This document shows, one piece after another, positions 1 to 11,400 of a stretch of 64,000 bases of DNA (its first letter is position 1; every line of letters starts with the position of its first letter). This DNA is from Diadema setosum (taxonomy: Eukaryota > Echinodermata > Echinoidea > Diadematoida > Diadematidae). The notes beneath the pieces are model-generated. The model worked only from the letters and a program-made list of their open reading frames with translations, made no database searches and had not been told where the DNA came from. The position numbers and the translations under genes were made by a program. Location of the stretch: the NCBI GenBank assembly GCA_033980235.1, contig CM067069.1, positions 17,061,650 through 17,125,649 on the forward strand, given 5' to 3'.

Positions 1-281
1 GACTGATAAAATGATAATGTTGTTATTGATGTTTTATCTTCATGCAAGGTTTTCTCTCGAGGACACGAAGAAATACCACTGAACAGTTTATCACTCTCAA
101 CTACTTTTAACTACTAGACTATCTACTCTTATCAGTGGTAGATCAAATATCAGATACAAGTAAAACACAGCCAGCAGAGTGGCTAAAGGTATCATCTCCC
201 AAACAAGGGTGGACTTGAGGGAAGATATTCAGGGAGAACTGGCAGCCTTGAAAGGCGAAATATTTCCTCACTGAGACGTGC

Positions 282-314
282 CTTCTTCAGTAGGAACCAC
301 TGTCGTGCCAGCAC
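282..314 (-). CDS. Linker mini-exon (33 nt) of a second CUB gene or module
   Basis: A 33-nt phase 1-1 exon reading GAGTTVVPTEEG once the split codons are completed. It is almost the same peptide as the mini-exon at 6318-6350 (GAGTTVVPNEEG). The acceptor (CTGTAG) is good. The position of the donor is GC (AAG|GCACGT) where the 6318 copy has GT, so it is either a GC-AG intron or a damaged site. It lies 3' of the CUB exon at 1073-1381 on the minus strand, so it would join that CUB domain to another domain beyond the left edge. The peptide is Thr/Pro-rich and probably a flexible hinge. Confidence 0.55.
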
Positions 315-1072
315 CTACAGATTAAACACCAAAATTTGCACAAAATAAATCACACACACTCTTTGAGACCCTTGTAACACAAAACAAGAAAAAAGAAAAA
401 CAAATGTTAGCAGTCGAATACCTAGTTTGTGTAAAAGATTGTAAATGCAGGGGGGTGTGAAAATTATATGTAAAGCTCTAAAATAGTGGGCACAGACAAT
501 TTTATGAGCATGTAATATAATGCGACATGCACAGATTTGACAACTTATTTCATTTCCAAATTAGCTACTATATGTTATAAAGGAATTATATCAGAGAATC
601 TGGCATGGCTTGTACATGTAGTGATTTGGCTTGAATGGATTTAAGTTATTGAATGCACTTGCCTCTCCATTCTATCTGTTTACCACTTCTCTGGTATTCT
701 CTTTCCAGTGACATTTTAGAATTGAAATTATAAAATATTTGAAATATTATTTCAAATTGTGGACATGAACTTCAAGTCCCGTCATTGTTTGTGTTAGCTA
801 CAGCGTAAATGAAATATTGGGTCATGTACAGGCCTAACCCAAAGCATTGCAGATCAGATGCTGTGTTTTGTTTTGTTTTGGTTTGTTTTGTTTTGTTTTG
901 TTTTTTGTTTTTTTGCTTGTTTGTTTGTTTTTTGCAACTTCTCAAAATCTCAAGTTCTCAAAATATGGCAAGGTGAAAACACCAGTGAACAATACAGACA
1001 ACTTGACACAGTATCATGATGTACAGTATTATGTTAAGCAGATGATACAATGTACTAGTATCAAGTGCTTAC

Positions 1073-1381
1073 CCTGCATGCAATCTGCCCTCAGCGTTAA
1101 ATTGAATCCCATGCGAGCGACACTGGCATCAGAAACGAATCGAATCAACGTGTGCTCGGAGTTTACGTCGATGTCATCGGGCCTGAGCGGACCAAAATAA
1201 GAATGGCCGTCACCTATTCGAAGCCAGTCCCCAATACCCGTGTAAAAAGTTACAAAGTGGACGTGTAGCTGACATCCTGATGGCACCGTGGCATTCCACG
1301 ACACGTCAGTATTGTCGGGATATTCCAGCGGGAAGTTTGGCGAGGTGATGACGGCAACAGCTAAATCTGACTCCAAGTTCA
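1073..1381 (-). CDS. CUB-domain exon (CUB4), neighbouring gene or alternative 3' module
   Basis: A 309-nt exon (103 aa, phase 1-1) with acceptor GGAACAG and donor G|GTAAGC. CUB landmarks in order are ITSPNFPLEYPDN, a buried Trp (DVSW), the PSGC strand followed by LHVHF, a late FVSDASV strand, the MGF turn, and a final Cys (ADC). As in the other CUB exons here, only two cysteines remain (PSGC and ADC). The usual Glu-aromatic-Asp calcium motif (TES.FD in the others) is replaced by YTGIGDW, so calcium binding is doubtful. It lies 3.8 kb beyond the CUB3 stop. It may belong to a tandem paralogue, or be reached from CUB3 by alternative splicing. Confidence 0.8.
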
Positions 1382-1639
1382 CTGTTCCAAAGAAAGGATT
1401 ACAACACAAGATGATGGCTTTTGTACATTCAAGTTTTCAGAGAAAAAGGTGTTCTGTAGAACACTTCTGGGTAGGGAAGAGAAGGACAAGTCAGCAAGAA
1501 CTGATAGGTCACGTAAGAAGAGACTATGGCGATGAAGTGATGGGAATCAATACTAGATGAAAATTTTTTTTAACGAAAGACAAAACTCTCTGCTATGAAA
1601 TGAGACAGAAACAAATCAGTCAAAATTATTCATGATTAT

Positions 1640-1900
1640 TTCCAAGACATGAGATTTCATTTATTACCTTCGCCCGGAGGTTATGTTTCTGCAGGCGGTT
1701 GTTTGTTTATTTGTTTGCTTGTTTGTCTTTCTGCTCACAAAAACTCAAAAGGTAGTGAACAGATTTGGATGAAACTTACAAGAAAAGTTTATCATGACAT
1801 AAGGAACAGATGGTTGAATTTTGATAGCGATCCCGATAGCCGTCTAGATGCAAAACACTGTTTGTTTCGTTCTTTTTTAAGGATTATCTATAGTTGGGTT
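1640..1900. repeat. Dispersed repeat with CTTCGCCCGGAGG head and TTTG-rich stretch
   Basis: The segment starts with a short GC palindrome (CCTTCGCCCGGAGG), followed by TTATGTTT and an irregular GTTTGTTTGTTT tract. Similar TTTG-rich blocks occur at 2620-2670 and 61960-62000. It has the look of a short interspersed repeat. No coding signal is visible. Confidence 0.35.
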
Positions 1901-2137
1901 CACACGTAGGCGAATTGATTTGTGTGGTATTCTGAGGTCTTCATTACAGCTCTAGATACCCAAGTGTGTAATTAATTCCGTAATTAAATCGGGAAGTTAA
2001 TAGCCCTTAATCTAGCGCAAAATTGGCTTCTGAGGACTTCATTAGTGTGTGATGAAGTCCCCTATGATTATACACTTGTATTAGGTTCCTCCCATTTAAT
2101 TGTTAATCCATCCAAGTATAGACGTTGTTAAAAGCCC

Positions 2138-2452
2138 AGCTGACACGCAATCAGATCGTTTCATATATGTATATAACCTTACACTGCATCGAGAATCACG
2201 ACGACAGATAAGGAAATCCCAATTTGGCAACAGCTCTAGCTTGCGAGCACATTTCAAAGACCATTACACACAAACACACACACACACATGTGGCATGGTT
2301 ACACAAACACATAATTGCACGCACATGCAGATAGTTAATCAGCCAATAGTTGCGTTAATCATCATGAAGATCTCATAAATAACCCAACTTATGATATGCA
2401 TGAACGGCTTAAATACAATGTTTGCAAGGTTATGTTGAAATATACCCATGTA
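2138..2452 (+). repeat. Direct repeat copy 1 (about 315 bp, partner at 2884-3198)
   Basis: By eye this segment matches 2884-3198 without a difference, from AGCTGACACGCAATCAG to ATACCCATGT, including the CA microsatellite inside. A more diverged relative lies at 62336-62740. The same family continues into degenerate reverse-transcriptase sequence in the two longer copies, so this is probably a piece of a dispersed CR1-like retroelement that was duplicated locally. Confidence 0.8.
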
Positions 2453-2883
2453 CCAAACCTTAAAAAAAGTCACTTTTTTATTTGGTTATTATAAGCTTTT
2501 AACATAACTTTTTTTTCAGCTGATCTTTCGATAACAATTATAAATCACGTACACCAATCTTTAAACAGTTAAAGCCAGAACATTATCGTTGCCATAGCAG
2601 TTTGCTCTGTAACTGTTTGTTTCGTCAACAGAACATTTTGCTTGTTGTTCGTTTGTTTTTTGTCTTGTTTAGTGAGGGAAAAAATGGTCTTGCCAAAGTG
2701 GCGGTCATCACCACAACCTAATGCACAACGCTACAGACGAATTGACTGCACTCAAACAGGTGGGATCTCATTTAATTGATTTCAACTGTAAGTCTTTGGC
2801 AGCCTGTGCGGTAAAGAAATTTAAGGTCAGTTCTATCTTTTGATAAAAAGGGGCCCAAGTTAATATCATTTCCTGACATTCCA

Positions 2884-3198
2884 AGCTGACACGCAATCAG
2901 ATCGTTTCATATATGTATATAACCTTACACTGCATCGAGAATCACGACGACAGATAAGGAAATCCCAATTTGGCAACAGCTCTAGCTTGCGAGCACATTT
3001 CAAAGACCATTACACACAAACACACACACACACATGTGGCATGGTTACACAAACACATAATTGCACGCACATGCAGATAGTTAATCAGCCAATAGTTGCG
3101 TTAATCATCATGAAGATCTCATAAATAACCCAACTTATGATATGCATGAACGGCTTAAATACAATGTTTGCAAGGTTATGTTGAAATATACCCATGTG
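2884..3198 (+). repeat. Direct repeat copy 2 (partner at 2138-2452)
   Basis: This is the second copy, 746 bp from the first. It continues into a retroelement relic at 3200-3345, whereas copy 1 ends abruptly. The intervening 2453-2883 is itself repeat-like: it matches segments at about 59225-59345 and 61930-62110. Confidence 0.8.
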
Positions 3199-3199
3199 C

Positions 3200-3345
3200 G
3201 TGAATGTATGCATACATAGAGGTATTTCTATTATCTTTATTGTTTTTCTAGCATTTAGGAGTTCTGTTGATTTGTATGACTGTAGAATATTGACTTTGTA
3301 ACAGATTGGGCGTAATTTCGGAGACATTAACCATGTAAATGGAAA
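3200..3345 (+). pseudogene. CR1-like reverse-transcriptase relic
   Basis: The plus strand reads GISIIFIVFLAF, which resembles the RPIS(V/I)IPIVSK block of CR1-group reverse transcriptases. It then reaches the FRRH region as damaged sequence. The same relic, in better condition, lies at 62757-62890 and there runs on into HSCETA and the catalytic RT core. No open frame survives. Confidence 0.45.
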
Positions 3346-3469
3346 AATAAAGGCGTCTTCAGTGCATCAACTGTAGGTTTTGTTTGGATTTAGGCATGCG
3401 TATACGTACAATGTATGTATCTACAATTTGCATCTCTTCTATATACAATATGCCTGTGTGTCCATTACA

Positions 3470-3471
<2 letters not shown>

Positions 3472-3514
<43 letters not shown>

Positions 3515-3526
3515 TGTATAAATCTA

Positions 3527-3580
<54 letters not shown>

Positions 3581-3589
3581 TGTACATTA

Positions 3590-3632
<43 letters not shown>
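3472..3632. repeat. (TA)n microsatellite, three tracts
   Basis: Long alternating TA tracts with short interruptions. Another TA tract lies at 4064-4108. They explain the apparent Tyr-Ile-Tyr-Ile reading frames here, which are not genes. Confidence 0.95.
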
Positions 3633-3635
<3 letters not shown>

Positions 3636-4061
3636 TATAATAAATATTATTTATTCACACGCTGGGTAACAAAGTGGTCATAAAAGTCATCATGGTAGAT
3701 ATTTCTATCTTTTAATTTGCTCAAGAATAGGCATACTACCGAAAATCTACCACAAGAATTGTTATCTCTGTATTCAAAGAAAAAAAAAACCCACACATGT
3801 GCATGCACATATTTCCATACGAAACAATATAACCATTAAATGCACCTGGTTCCTACAAGTCTCAAAAAAGACCAAATTCTGCTTTGCAGAAAGGAAAAAT
3901 ACGGAGTTTACCGTCAGCTCAAGTTGCCATTCATCATGTTGAATTACTGGATTATTTTGACGATTTGTATTTCGTTTGATTTCTGATTCCAATGGGAAGA
4001 CAGTACACATTCATAATTTTTCAAAATTGACTGATAACACAAACTGATTAACGATTAACTG

Positions 4062-4063
<2 letters not shown>

Positions 4064-4108
<45 letters not shown>
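4064..4108. repeat. (TA)n microsatellite
   Basis: A TA dinucleotide tract of about 45 bp. I see no gene between 3345 and 4750 apart from a possible but unsupported 54-nt exon discussed among the rejected items. Confidence 0.9.
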
Positions 4109-4110
<2 letters not shown>

Positions 4111-4754
4111 AACACCTTTCACAAAGGGATAGTATGAGTTATTACAGCCTTGGGCACTATTCAGATGACCAACATCAGCTTTATAAAATACAAAATCACG
4201 ACAAAACAGTAAACAAAAAAGACCATCTTGTGAAAGCGTGTTAATATCAACTATAACTGGCATTATAATACATCAATATTCTGTGGTTTAATACATTGGG
4301 GTGCTCCATCAACAAATATAAACTGGAATGTAGCAAGGTATCAAAAGATTGTGACCCCTATGAACATAGTGAAATGCACATTACCTCTTTGATTAACGTC
4401 CATGTCTACGATGCACTGACTTTGCCGTTTGCCATGTACTGGAATGTTGTATGAGCTGCATCATATCCAAGTAATTGTGAGCATTCATTGTTTGATTGAC
4501 AAAGCCACAAAAAAGAGCTTTCCAAACATGTGCCTTTGCAGTGCACACTAATATTCTCCATTTCACACTTAGACTGATAACGTGATAGAAAACAGGTGAT
4601 TTCCTACAAGTACAGAATTTCACAAATATCTTGCAATGTTTTTCAAAAGATATTTAAGATAAAAAGGACTTTTTTTCGTGTAACTAAGCAACTAACAGAA
4701 TTCCATCTGCGTGAAAAATAAAACACTCTCTCTAGTTAAGTTTCTAGTATATAT

Positions 4755-4960
4755 TCAATTCAATTCAATTCAACTTTATTTCCACATAATCATTAAAAGG
4801 ATACAAAGGATACATAAAATGTGATATAATAAACATCAATTGGAATATACAAACTAAAAGAACAACACACATAAGATACCATATTCACCAAAAGGTGTTT
4901 CAACAAACACAAAGTGAATTACAAAGAAAGGAAATAACAACATGTTATGCAAATGCCTAT
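4755..4960 (-). mobile_element. 3' tail of a CR1/L2-type LINE (5'-truncated)
   Basis: On the minus strand the segment ends AATAAAGTTGAATTGAATTG with a short (TTGAA)n array, a 3' end typical of CR1/L2-group non-LTR elements. The upstream 180 bp look like LINE 3'-UTR. No ORF is left. Confidence 0.5.
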
Positions 4961-4977
4961 CTTTTTTTTAATGCAGT

Positions 4978-4983
4978 TTATTT
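4978..4983 (-). promoter_or_regulatory. Candidate poly(A) signal AATAAA of the CUB-LU gene
   Basis: A minus-strand AATAAA about 160 bp downstream of the TGA that ends CUB3, followed by an A-rich tract. It supports CUB3 as a genuine terminal exon. The same hexamer could occur by chance in AT-rich DNA. Confidence 0.45.
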
Positions 4984-5141
4984 AAATTCCTCAGCACTGG
5001 TTCACAATATCATGCTGCACAAAACAGATTTCACAGACATGTGGTAACCATAGGCAATAGGGAAAAAAGGACACGACTCTTTACATATTTCACGCACTGC
5101 TGAGAGTGACTTTAATGGAAGCAAGTCAGATCATTTGAAGC

Positions 5142-5479
5142 TCACGGAATGCACACTGGTCGGACGAAGGCCTTAAAGCCACCCATAGTGACTGAAGAAT
5201 CGGATGTAAATTTCAGCCAGGCGGACTCATCATTAACATGGAAGATCTCTCCGTCACGTGACCCAGAGAGCGTTTCCTCAGCAACCTCTGAAGAGCCTCT
5301 TCCAATTTTGACGGTATCAAAGTGACTCTCAGTTTCAAACTCTTGGAATTCAATCTCCACCGTACAGCCTGCATCAACTCTGAACCGCCAAGTCCGCAGT
5401 GCTAAGTTTATATAAGATTCTGGGAAGTTGGTTGAAGCGATGACCATTTCGTCGCCCTCAGCAAGTGTGAATGAGCCTC
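5142..5479 (-). CDS. CUB3 terminal exon with stop
   Basis: Acceptor CTTTCAG at 5480, phase 1. The frame reads GGSFTLAEGDEMVIASTNFP, a Trp (LRTW), DAGC, VEIEF, TESHFD (the Glu and Asp expected of calcium-binding CUBs), FTSDSSVTMGGF and a final Cys in RPVCIP. TGA follows directly. The stop codon sits inside a good donor-like string (CC|GTGAGC), so the exon could end the protein, or splice on in phase 2. An AATAAA 160 bp downstream favours the first reading. Confidence 0.8.
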
Positions 5480-8400
5480 CTGAAAGGCAACATGTGAATA
5501 CAGAGGAACCTCATAATGAGGTCGGATATAGCAAGATTTCTGATGTAACAATGTAAGTTCGCAGGTCCAGTTCCTTTTATGTTCTTCACGTGATGTAATA
5601 CCACATATTGAAAACTATAAGACCCTCAGTATTAAGTACAGTACTTCTCTTCAAACAAAAGTTGGCAATTTCCCTCCTAACAAACACGGGGAAGATAAAA
5701 ACATTTACTACTAGATCAACTGGAAGCAGTTTATTTTTCTCGAAAAGTGACTGACCAACAAAATTTGCACAAATACAATCACAATGAAATATTTCACATA
5801 TATACACTACAGTATCAAAAAGTATCTATGAACTCAACAGAAGGGTATTTTGTATCACCTATCAGAAACAGAGAAAGACTATCACAGGCACAGGCATTAG
5901 ATAATTTTAAGGTGTAGTACTACATGGCGTTATAATGACTCACCTGTGTAAACACGCTGTACATGTAAGTTTGATGTCTTATGATTTATTTTTCTATGCT
6001 ACGATATAATGTATAATACTGCAGGAATATCAACATGAGCTTTGTTGCTTTAATTAATGGTGTATCATTATGCCACTTTTTCTCTCAAGGTCACAAAGTT
6101 TTGGAACAGTTTAATTACTTTCAACCAACTCTGAACTAACTGAAATCAGTGGAATAGCAAATATTAGATTCAGGTGTATTACAGCCATCAATGTTGCCAA
6201 AGGTATCATCTCCAAAATGAACATTGTTATCGTTTTACAATTCATAATTATCTGTTCCTGCTGAATCAGGGAGAATTGGTAGTTTTTTAAAGATAACGTT
6301 TCATCATGCTCACATACCTTCTTCGTTTGGAACCACTGTTGTGCCAGCACCTAAAAAATAAATACCAAAATATATGCACAATAAATTACACACACTATTC
6401 ATTGCTATTTGTGACCCTCGAAACGCAAAACCCCAGAAATATCACCAATTAGATTCTCAATTCTTAGTGGAGAGTTATGATGTTATAATCAATCTATAAT
6501 TCTACTAATTCTACTTTTTTCCAAAAAAAATTGAAATATGCAGAGTCCTTAAGAGAAAATTAAGCATCACAGTTCTGAGGGCATTGTGAAATACACAAAG
6601 GAGAACATGCATTGACGTTGCACATGAGTTAGCAGGTGATAAAACTATAAATTGGTGGTGTCATTAAGGGGGAGTCTTGAAATATTCACACACAAAAAAA
6701 ATAACAAGGCAGGTTCAAAACAATAATAATTCATCTACGCTTCGAGTATCATTCATCTGTGCATTGAACATCATTTTGTCTATTATTCATCTAAATTTCT
6801 TTTCAACAGGATAATCAAAGTCAACAACAGCAACAACAACAAAAAAATCACAAGAAAAATGTCAAGGGTAAACAAATGTCATGGCCGAAAAAAAAGTTCA
6901 GAGGAAAATGTCACAAGTAACAATGTTCCCTTTAAAAATATGACAGAAAATGTTAGGGGTAATGAATAAATGTAAGATTGATAGATAAATACATCATTTA
7001 CACTGCAGTGACCGATTCATGCAGTGCTTATCCTAACAGCTTTCAGCCCCACTAAAAATTGTAACCATGACCTACCTTCCTGACACTGAAGAGTCAAGTC
7101 AGCTCGGAAACCAGAGTAACTTAGGGACCCATCACTGTAGAAGTACACAAAGACTTCGTTCGAATTCACCATTATGTCAAACGGCGTCTCACGGTCTCCC
7201 GAGTATCTCCTAGACTCAGTTGCAACATCAGCCTCGGTCAAACCTGGTCCTGCTTTCACATAATCGTAGGAGCTCTCTGTCCTGAAATTGAGAAATCTCA
7301 CATTCAGCGAGCATCCATCGGGAGCACTGATTGACCACAGGACACGGTCGGAATTGGGATAGTTGTTTGGGAAGTTTGGTGAGGCGATGCGATAGGTCAA
7401 CTCAGGAACAAGATTGATGTATCCGCCTAAAAAAAAAGAAAAGAAAAGCAGTTTGCGACAACCTCACTCATGTCAGTGCATCGACAAAGGTAGGACCGAG
7501 ACACACTATTTTTATATTAAAGGGACTGTACAGTAGTGGTTGATGTGGGGATTCATGTTTTGAACATTCCTAAGTGAGATAATGAGAAACCTCTTATGAA
7601 ATATGAAAGAGCATGTGATTTTAAGAAGGATTCAACGTTTGTTTGATGAAAATTGGTTTTCAAATGACTGAGATATCCAAAAAAAGTGATGATAATAAAA
7701 CGCGACAGGCCACGCCTTTTACTAGGATTTTTTTGTTTCACCTTGCTTTTGGATATCTGAGCTATTTCAAAATAGATTTTCATCAAATAAACTTTTGATT
7801 CCCCTTGGAATTGCATGCTCTTTGACATCTCATAGAGTTGTTTCTGAATATCTCGCAAAATGTTGAAAGCTAAATCCTCACCTAAACCAGAACTGTACAT
7901 ACCCTTTAATTCTCAGTATAGTGTTTTGAGTTGAAAATAATCGAATCTAACAGTAATTATAGGGTATTTATGGCCAGCACGCACAGGGGGCTCAGTATAT
8001 TTCTGGAGTAATGTCATAAAATTCTACATGTCATACTGCATAGGGGAGAGCGGGGAGAAGTGGGACATTATTTCAATTTCGCCGATTTTCTTCTTATATC
8101 TTTTTATAGAAGAGATGATTACATTTCCTTTCGGGCTTGCATGAAGGCACTGGCGTAGCCGGGGGGGGGGGGGGGGGCGATGGGGGCGGTTGCCCCCCCC
8201 CCCCCTAAGATTTGGACGGGGGATTTGGGAGGCGGAAAAAAAAATGCGTGTATACTGTATGCATGCACATGAAGCGGGTCTCCTTTGCAACCTTTCATCA
8301 AATGAGATCATATTTTTTGAATATTTCACTAAAAGTGTGCACCAGATCGTTGAATTTCAATTCAAAATATGCAAAATCTCCCGCGCTTGGGAGGGGGTAT

Positions 8401-11400
8401 CCCCCTCCAAAACCCTCCCCCTCTCTGCCTCTTTCCCCAGCTTAGTACACTTTTTAGATTTACAAAAAATTATGAATAATTCTGAGTGCACAAGACTTAT
8501 CACTTAAATTCCGAAAACTCAAAGATCTCTCATGTACAAGGGGAATTTCCCCTTTTAATCGACCCTTTCCTCTCTCAGTCCCCCCCATCATTTTTTTAAG
8601 GATTTCCCAAATATTTTATCAAATATGCGTATACGAAATATCTCAATTTCAACCTTAAAAAGGCAAAAGCTCCATCGTACGGGAAGGGTGGAGATAACAC
8701 TCGCCCACGCCTTTTCCCTGCTCGCCCGCCCCTCCCCCTCCCCCTCCCCCCATGCATAGAAGTAGACTGTGGCTACACTTTGAAAATAAACAGTTTTCCA
8801 AATATGACACAAAATGTGTGCACCAAAACGTTTAACTGCAATCAGAAAATTATACAGAATCTCTTTCCATAGACTTGCTACACTTCTCTTCTGGTTGACA
8901 AATTTCCAGATATTCCAACAAAAGTGAGCGCCAGCTTGTTGAATTTCAGTTCTAAAAGCTTAAAACTGAAAAACAAGGCTCCCTTGAATATGGGAGAGGT
9001 ATCATGCCACCCTTCCATTGCTTAATTGTTACCCACTATAGACTTAGTACATTTTTGGGAATGACAATTTCCGAATTTTCCACAAAAAAGTGTGCTCCAG
9101 ATCGCTTTATTTCAATTCTAAAAACGCAAAAGCTCTACGAGCGGGAGGGGGAATCCCCCTTCCCCTAAGCTCTACCTCACTAGACTTTGTACATGTACAT
9201 ACACACAGATGATGCACATTCGGAATAAGAGCTGAATTCCGTGATTTTAACACTTCGGTGAAAAAGTATTGCACCAAAAATTTGCACCAGATCACTGAAT
9301 TTCAGATCTGAAAATGCAAAATCACCTTCGTGTGGGAGGGGATATGCCCCTATCTACACTCTAGTCTTCATGCTTTTTCTGTTTGATTGCTGAACAGACA
9401 GCGTTAATGATATTCAGTGTAAGAATTAATACAAGAAGATTGTTGTTGTTGTTGTTGTTGTTTTAGGTTTAATGGCAATCAGTCATAATTTTGACTATTT
9501 TTGCCAGACTATATAATATATATATTTCCCTATAGATTAATTATCAATATTTCTTAACAAATTTAAATTCTATCATAATATCCATATTTGTTTTATTTCC
9601 AACCATAATTTTATTTTAATCATAAAAATTTTGATGTTTTCCTCGCTCAGTCAAAACGGCCACGTTGCCACCCTCGGTTCTGTCTTACCAACCCGGCGAA
9701 ATGCGTTTCGCAGGCTTCTCAGGCGTGCGCCCTAGGTAACTCGAGAAGGATGGTGGCGACCGTCATGCCTGAGCGTGTGGAGAACAATATTCCGATATCC
9801 AAATATATTCATTTTATTTATCTTTTTTTTTTCAATATGTATATAGCGAACATTTGTGGGCAGAATCAAGGGTGCAAATGATGAAGATAGGTGCACTGGT
9901 GGTAGGCCTATACCTTCAACATATTCTAATGTACATGTAAAATAAAACATCTACACTAATCTTCCGAATACTAATATACAGTAATACTTAACATACTGCG
10001 GCATATGATATAATATGCATGTGTGTATATGCCTATATACACACTCATACCTACTCATGTATACATCTGAGATCATACAAATACACATTCACATAATATC
10101 AATAATTCACTGTTTTACAAATTTTACAAAATAAATTTTCTACTTTACACTTCATTATAAAAATACTACATTATAATCTTTAAGGTTCGTCAAACTTATC
10201 TTTGACTCAAACGATTTGTCCTGTACACAAATGTGATTATGGAATTTTGAATATTTCGATTTTGAGACGCTAAAAGTTTAATGATATCAGAGTCACGATT
10301 TATTTTGGTTTCTGCCATTAACATGGCTCTTTCTATTGTATATTTCGGGCATTCTATTAGAAAATGTATAACTGTTTCAGGAGTGGGGCAATGGGGGCAG
10401 TTTCCTGTGGGGTGTTTTGCTATTTTTGCTAAATCATAGTTAAGGCCGAGACAGCCCATTCTCAACCTGTGTATAATCATTTCATGTTGTCTGGGAAGAT
10501 GACATGTGAATTGTTGAAAATTTACAGATGATTGGATGGTTTTTAGAAAGGAGGTTGAGTTATTCCACTTACTTTGCCATTCTGTTTTATACTTAGTTAC
10601 AAGGACTGACTTTATCTCTGAAAAACTAAGGTCGTTGTAGATTTCGATAGGTTTCGTCAAGGCTTCTTTAGCTCGGGAATCAGCGGCTTCATTGCCGTGA
10701 ATTCCACAGTGTGACGGAATCCATTCGAGTGAGATGTCCGTGCCTTTATATTCTAGACGAGTGACAATTGTCCTGATTTCAGTGATGAAGTTGTCGTCGT
10801 ACGGTTGTGATTTGATGGCTTTAAGTGAGCTCAGCGAATCGCTGAATATGACAGCTCCTGTGTGGAGGTCTAATTGCTCAAGCCAGTTTAGGGCGAGGAT
10901 GATTGCAGATAGTTCTGCTCGATATGATGATGTGTGATCACGTAATCTTTTGCATTGGAAATAGCGAAGTGATGGCACGTAAAAGGCGGCAGCTGAATTG
11001 CCTTCATTTGGCAATTTGGATCCATCAGTAAATATGTGAATTTGATGTTTCCATTTGGAATTGATCAGTTCTAGGCTCCATTGTTTTTGAATTAAGGGGT
11101 TGTCGTCTTTATTGAGCCACTCAGTAAGCTCTAAGGAGATTTTGATTTCGCTTAAGTGCCAGAAGGGGATTTCTGGGGGAGTGAGAGGTTCGAGTTTTGT
11201 CGTGAGATTTGCGCTTTGAATTCTAAGTCCGAAAGGTTTGCGTGAATTTTTCTCTTTCATATACTCGTATTGCCAGCAGTTTTTTGTGCTTTGTGATACC
11301 GGATGGTTTGCGATTCTCGTCAAAGACGCATGGTATTTTGTAGTCAGCATCTTTCTTCTGATGCATAAGGGGAGTTCTCCCATTTCTACTTGAAGGGATT

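Noticed and set aside
3380..3669. Two overlapping ORFs of Tyr-Ile repeats
   Set aside because: They are translations of TA dinucleotide tracts.
4384..4437. Possible 54-nt phase 1-1 exon with donor GTAATG between CUB3 and CUB4
   Set aside because: Open and divisible by three, but it has no similarity to the other linkers, the donor is weak, and it does not solve the phase-2 end of CUB3.
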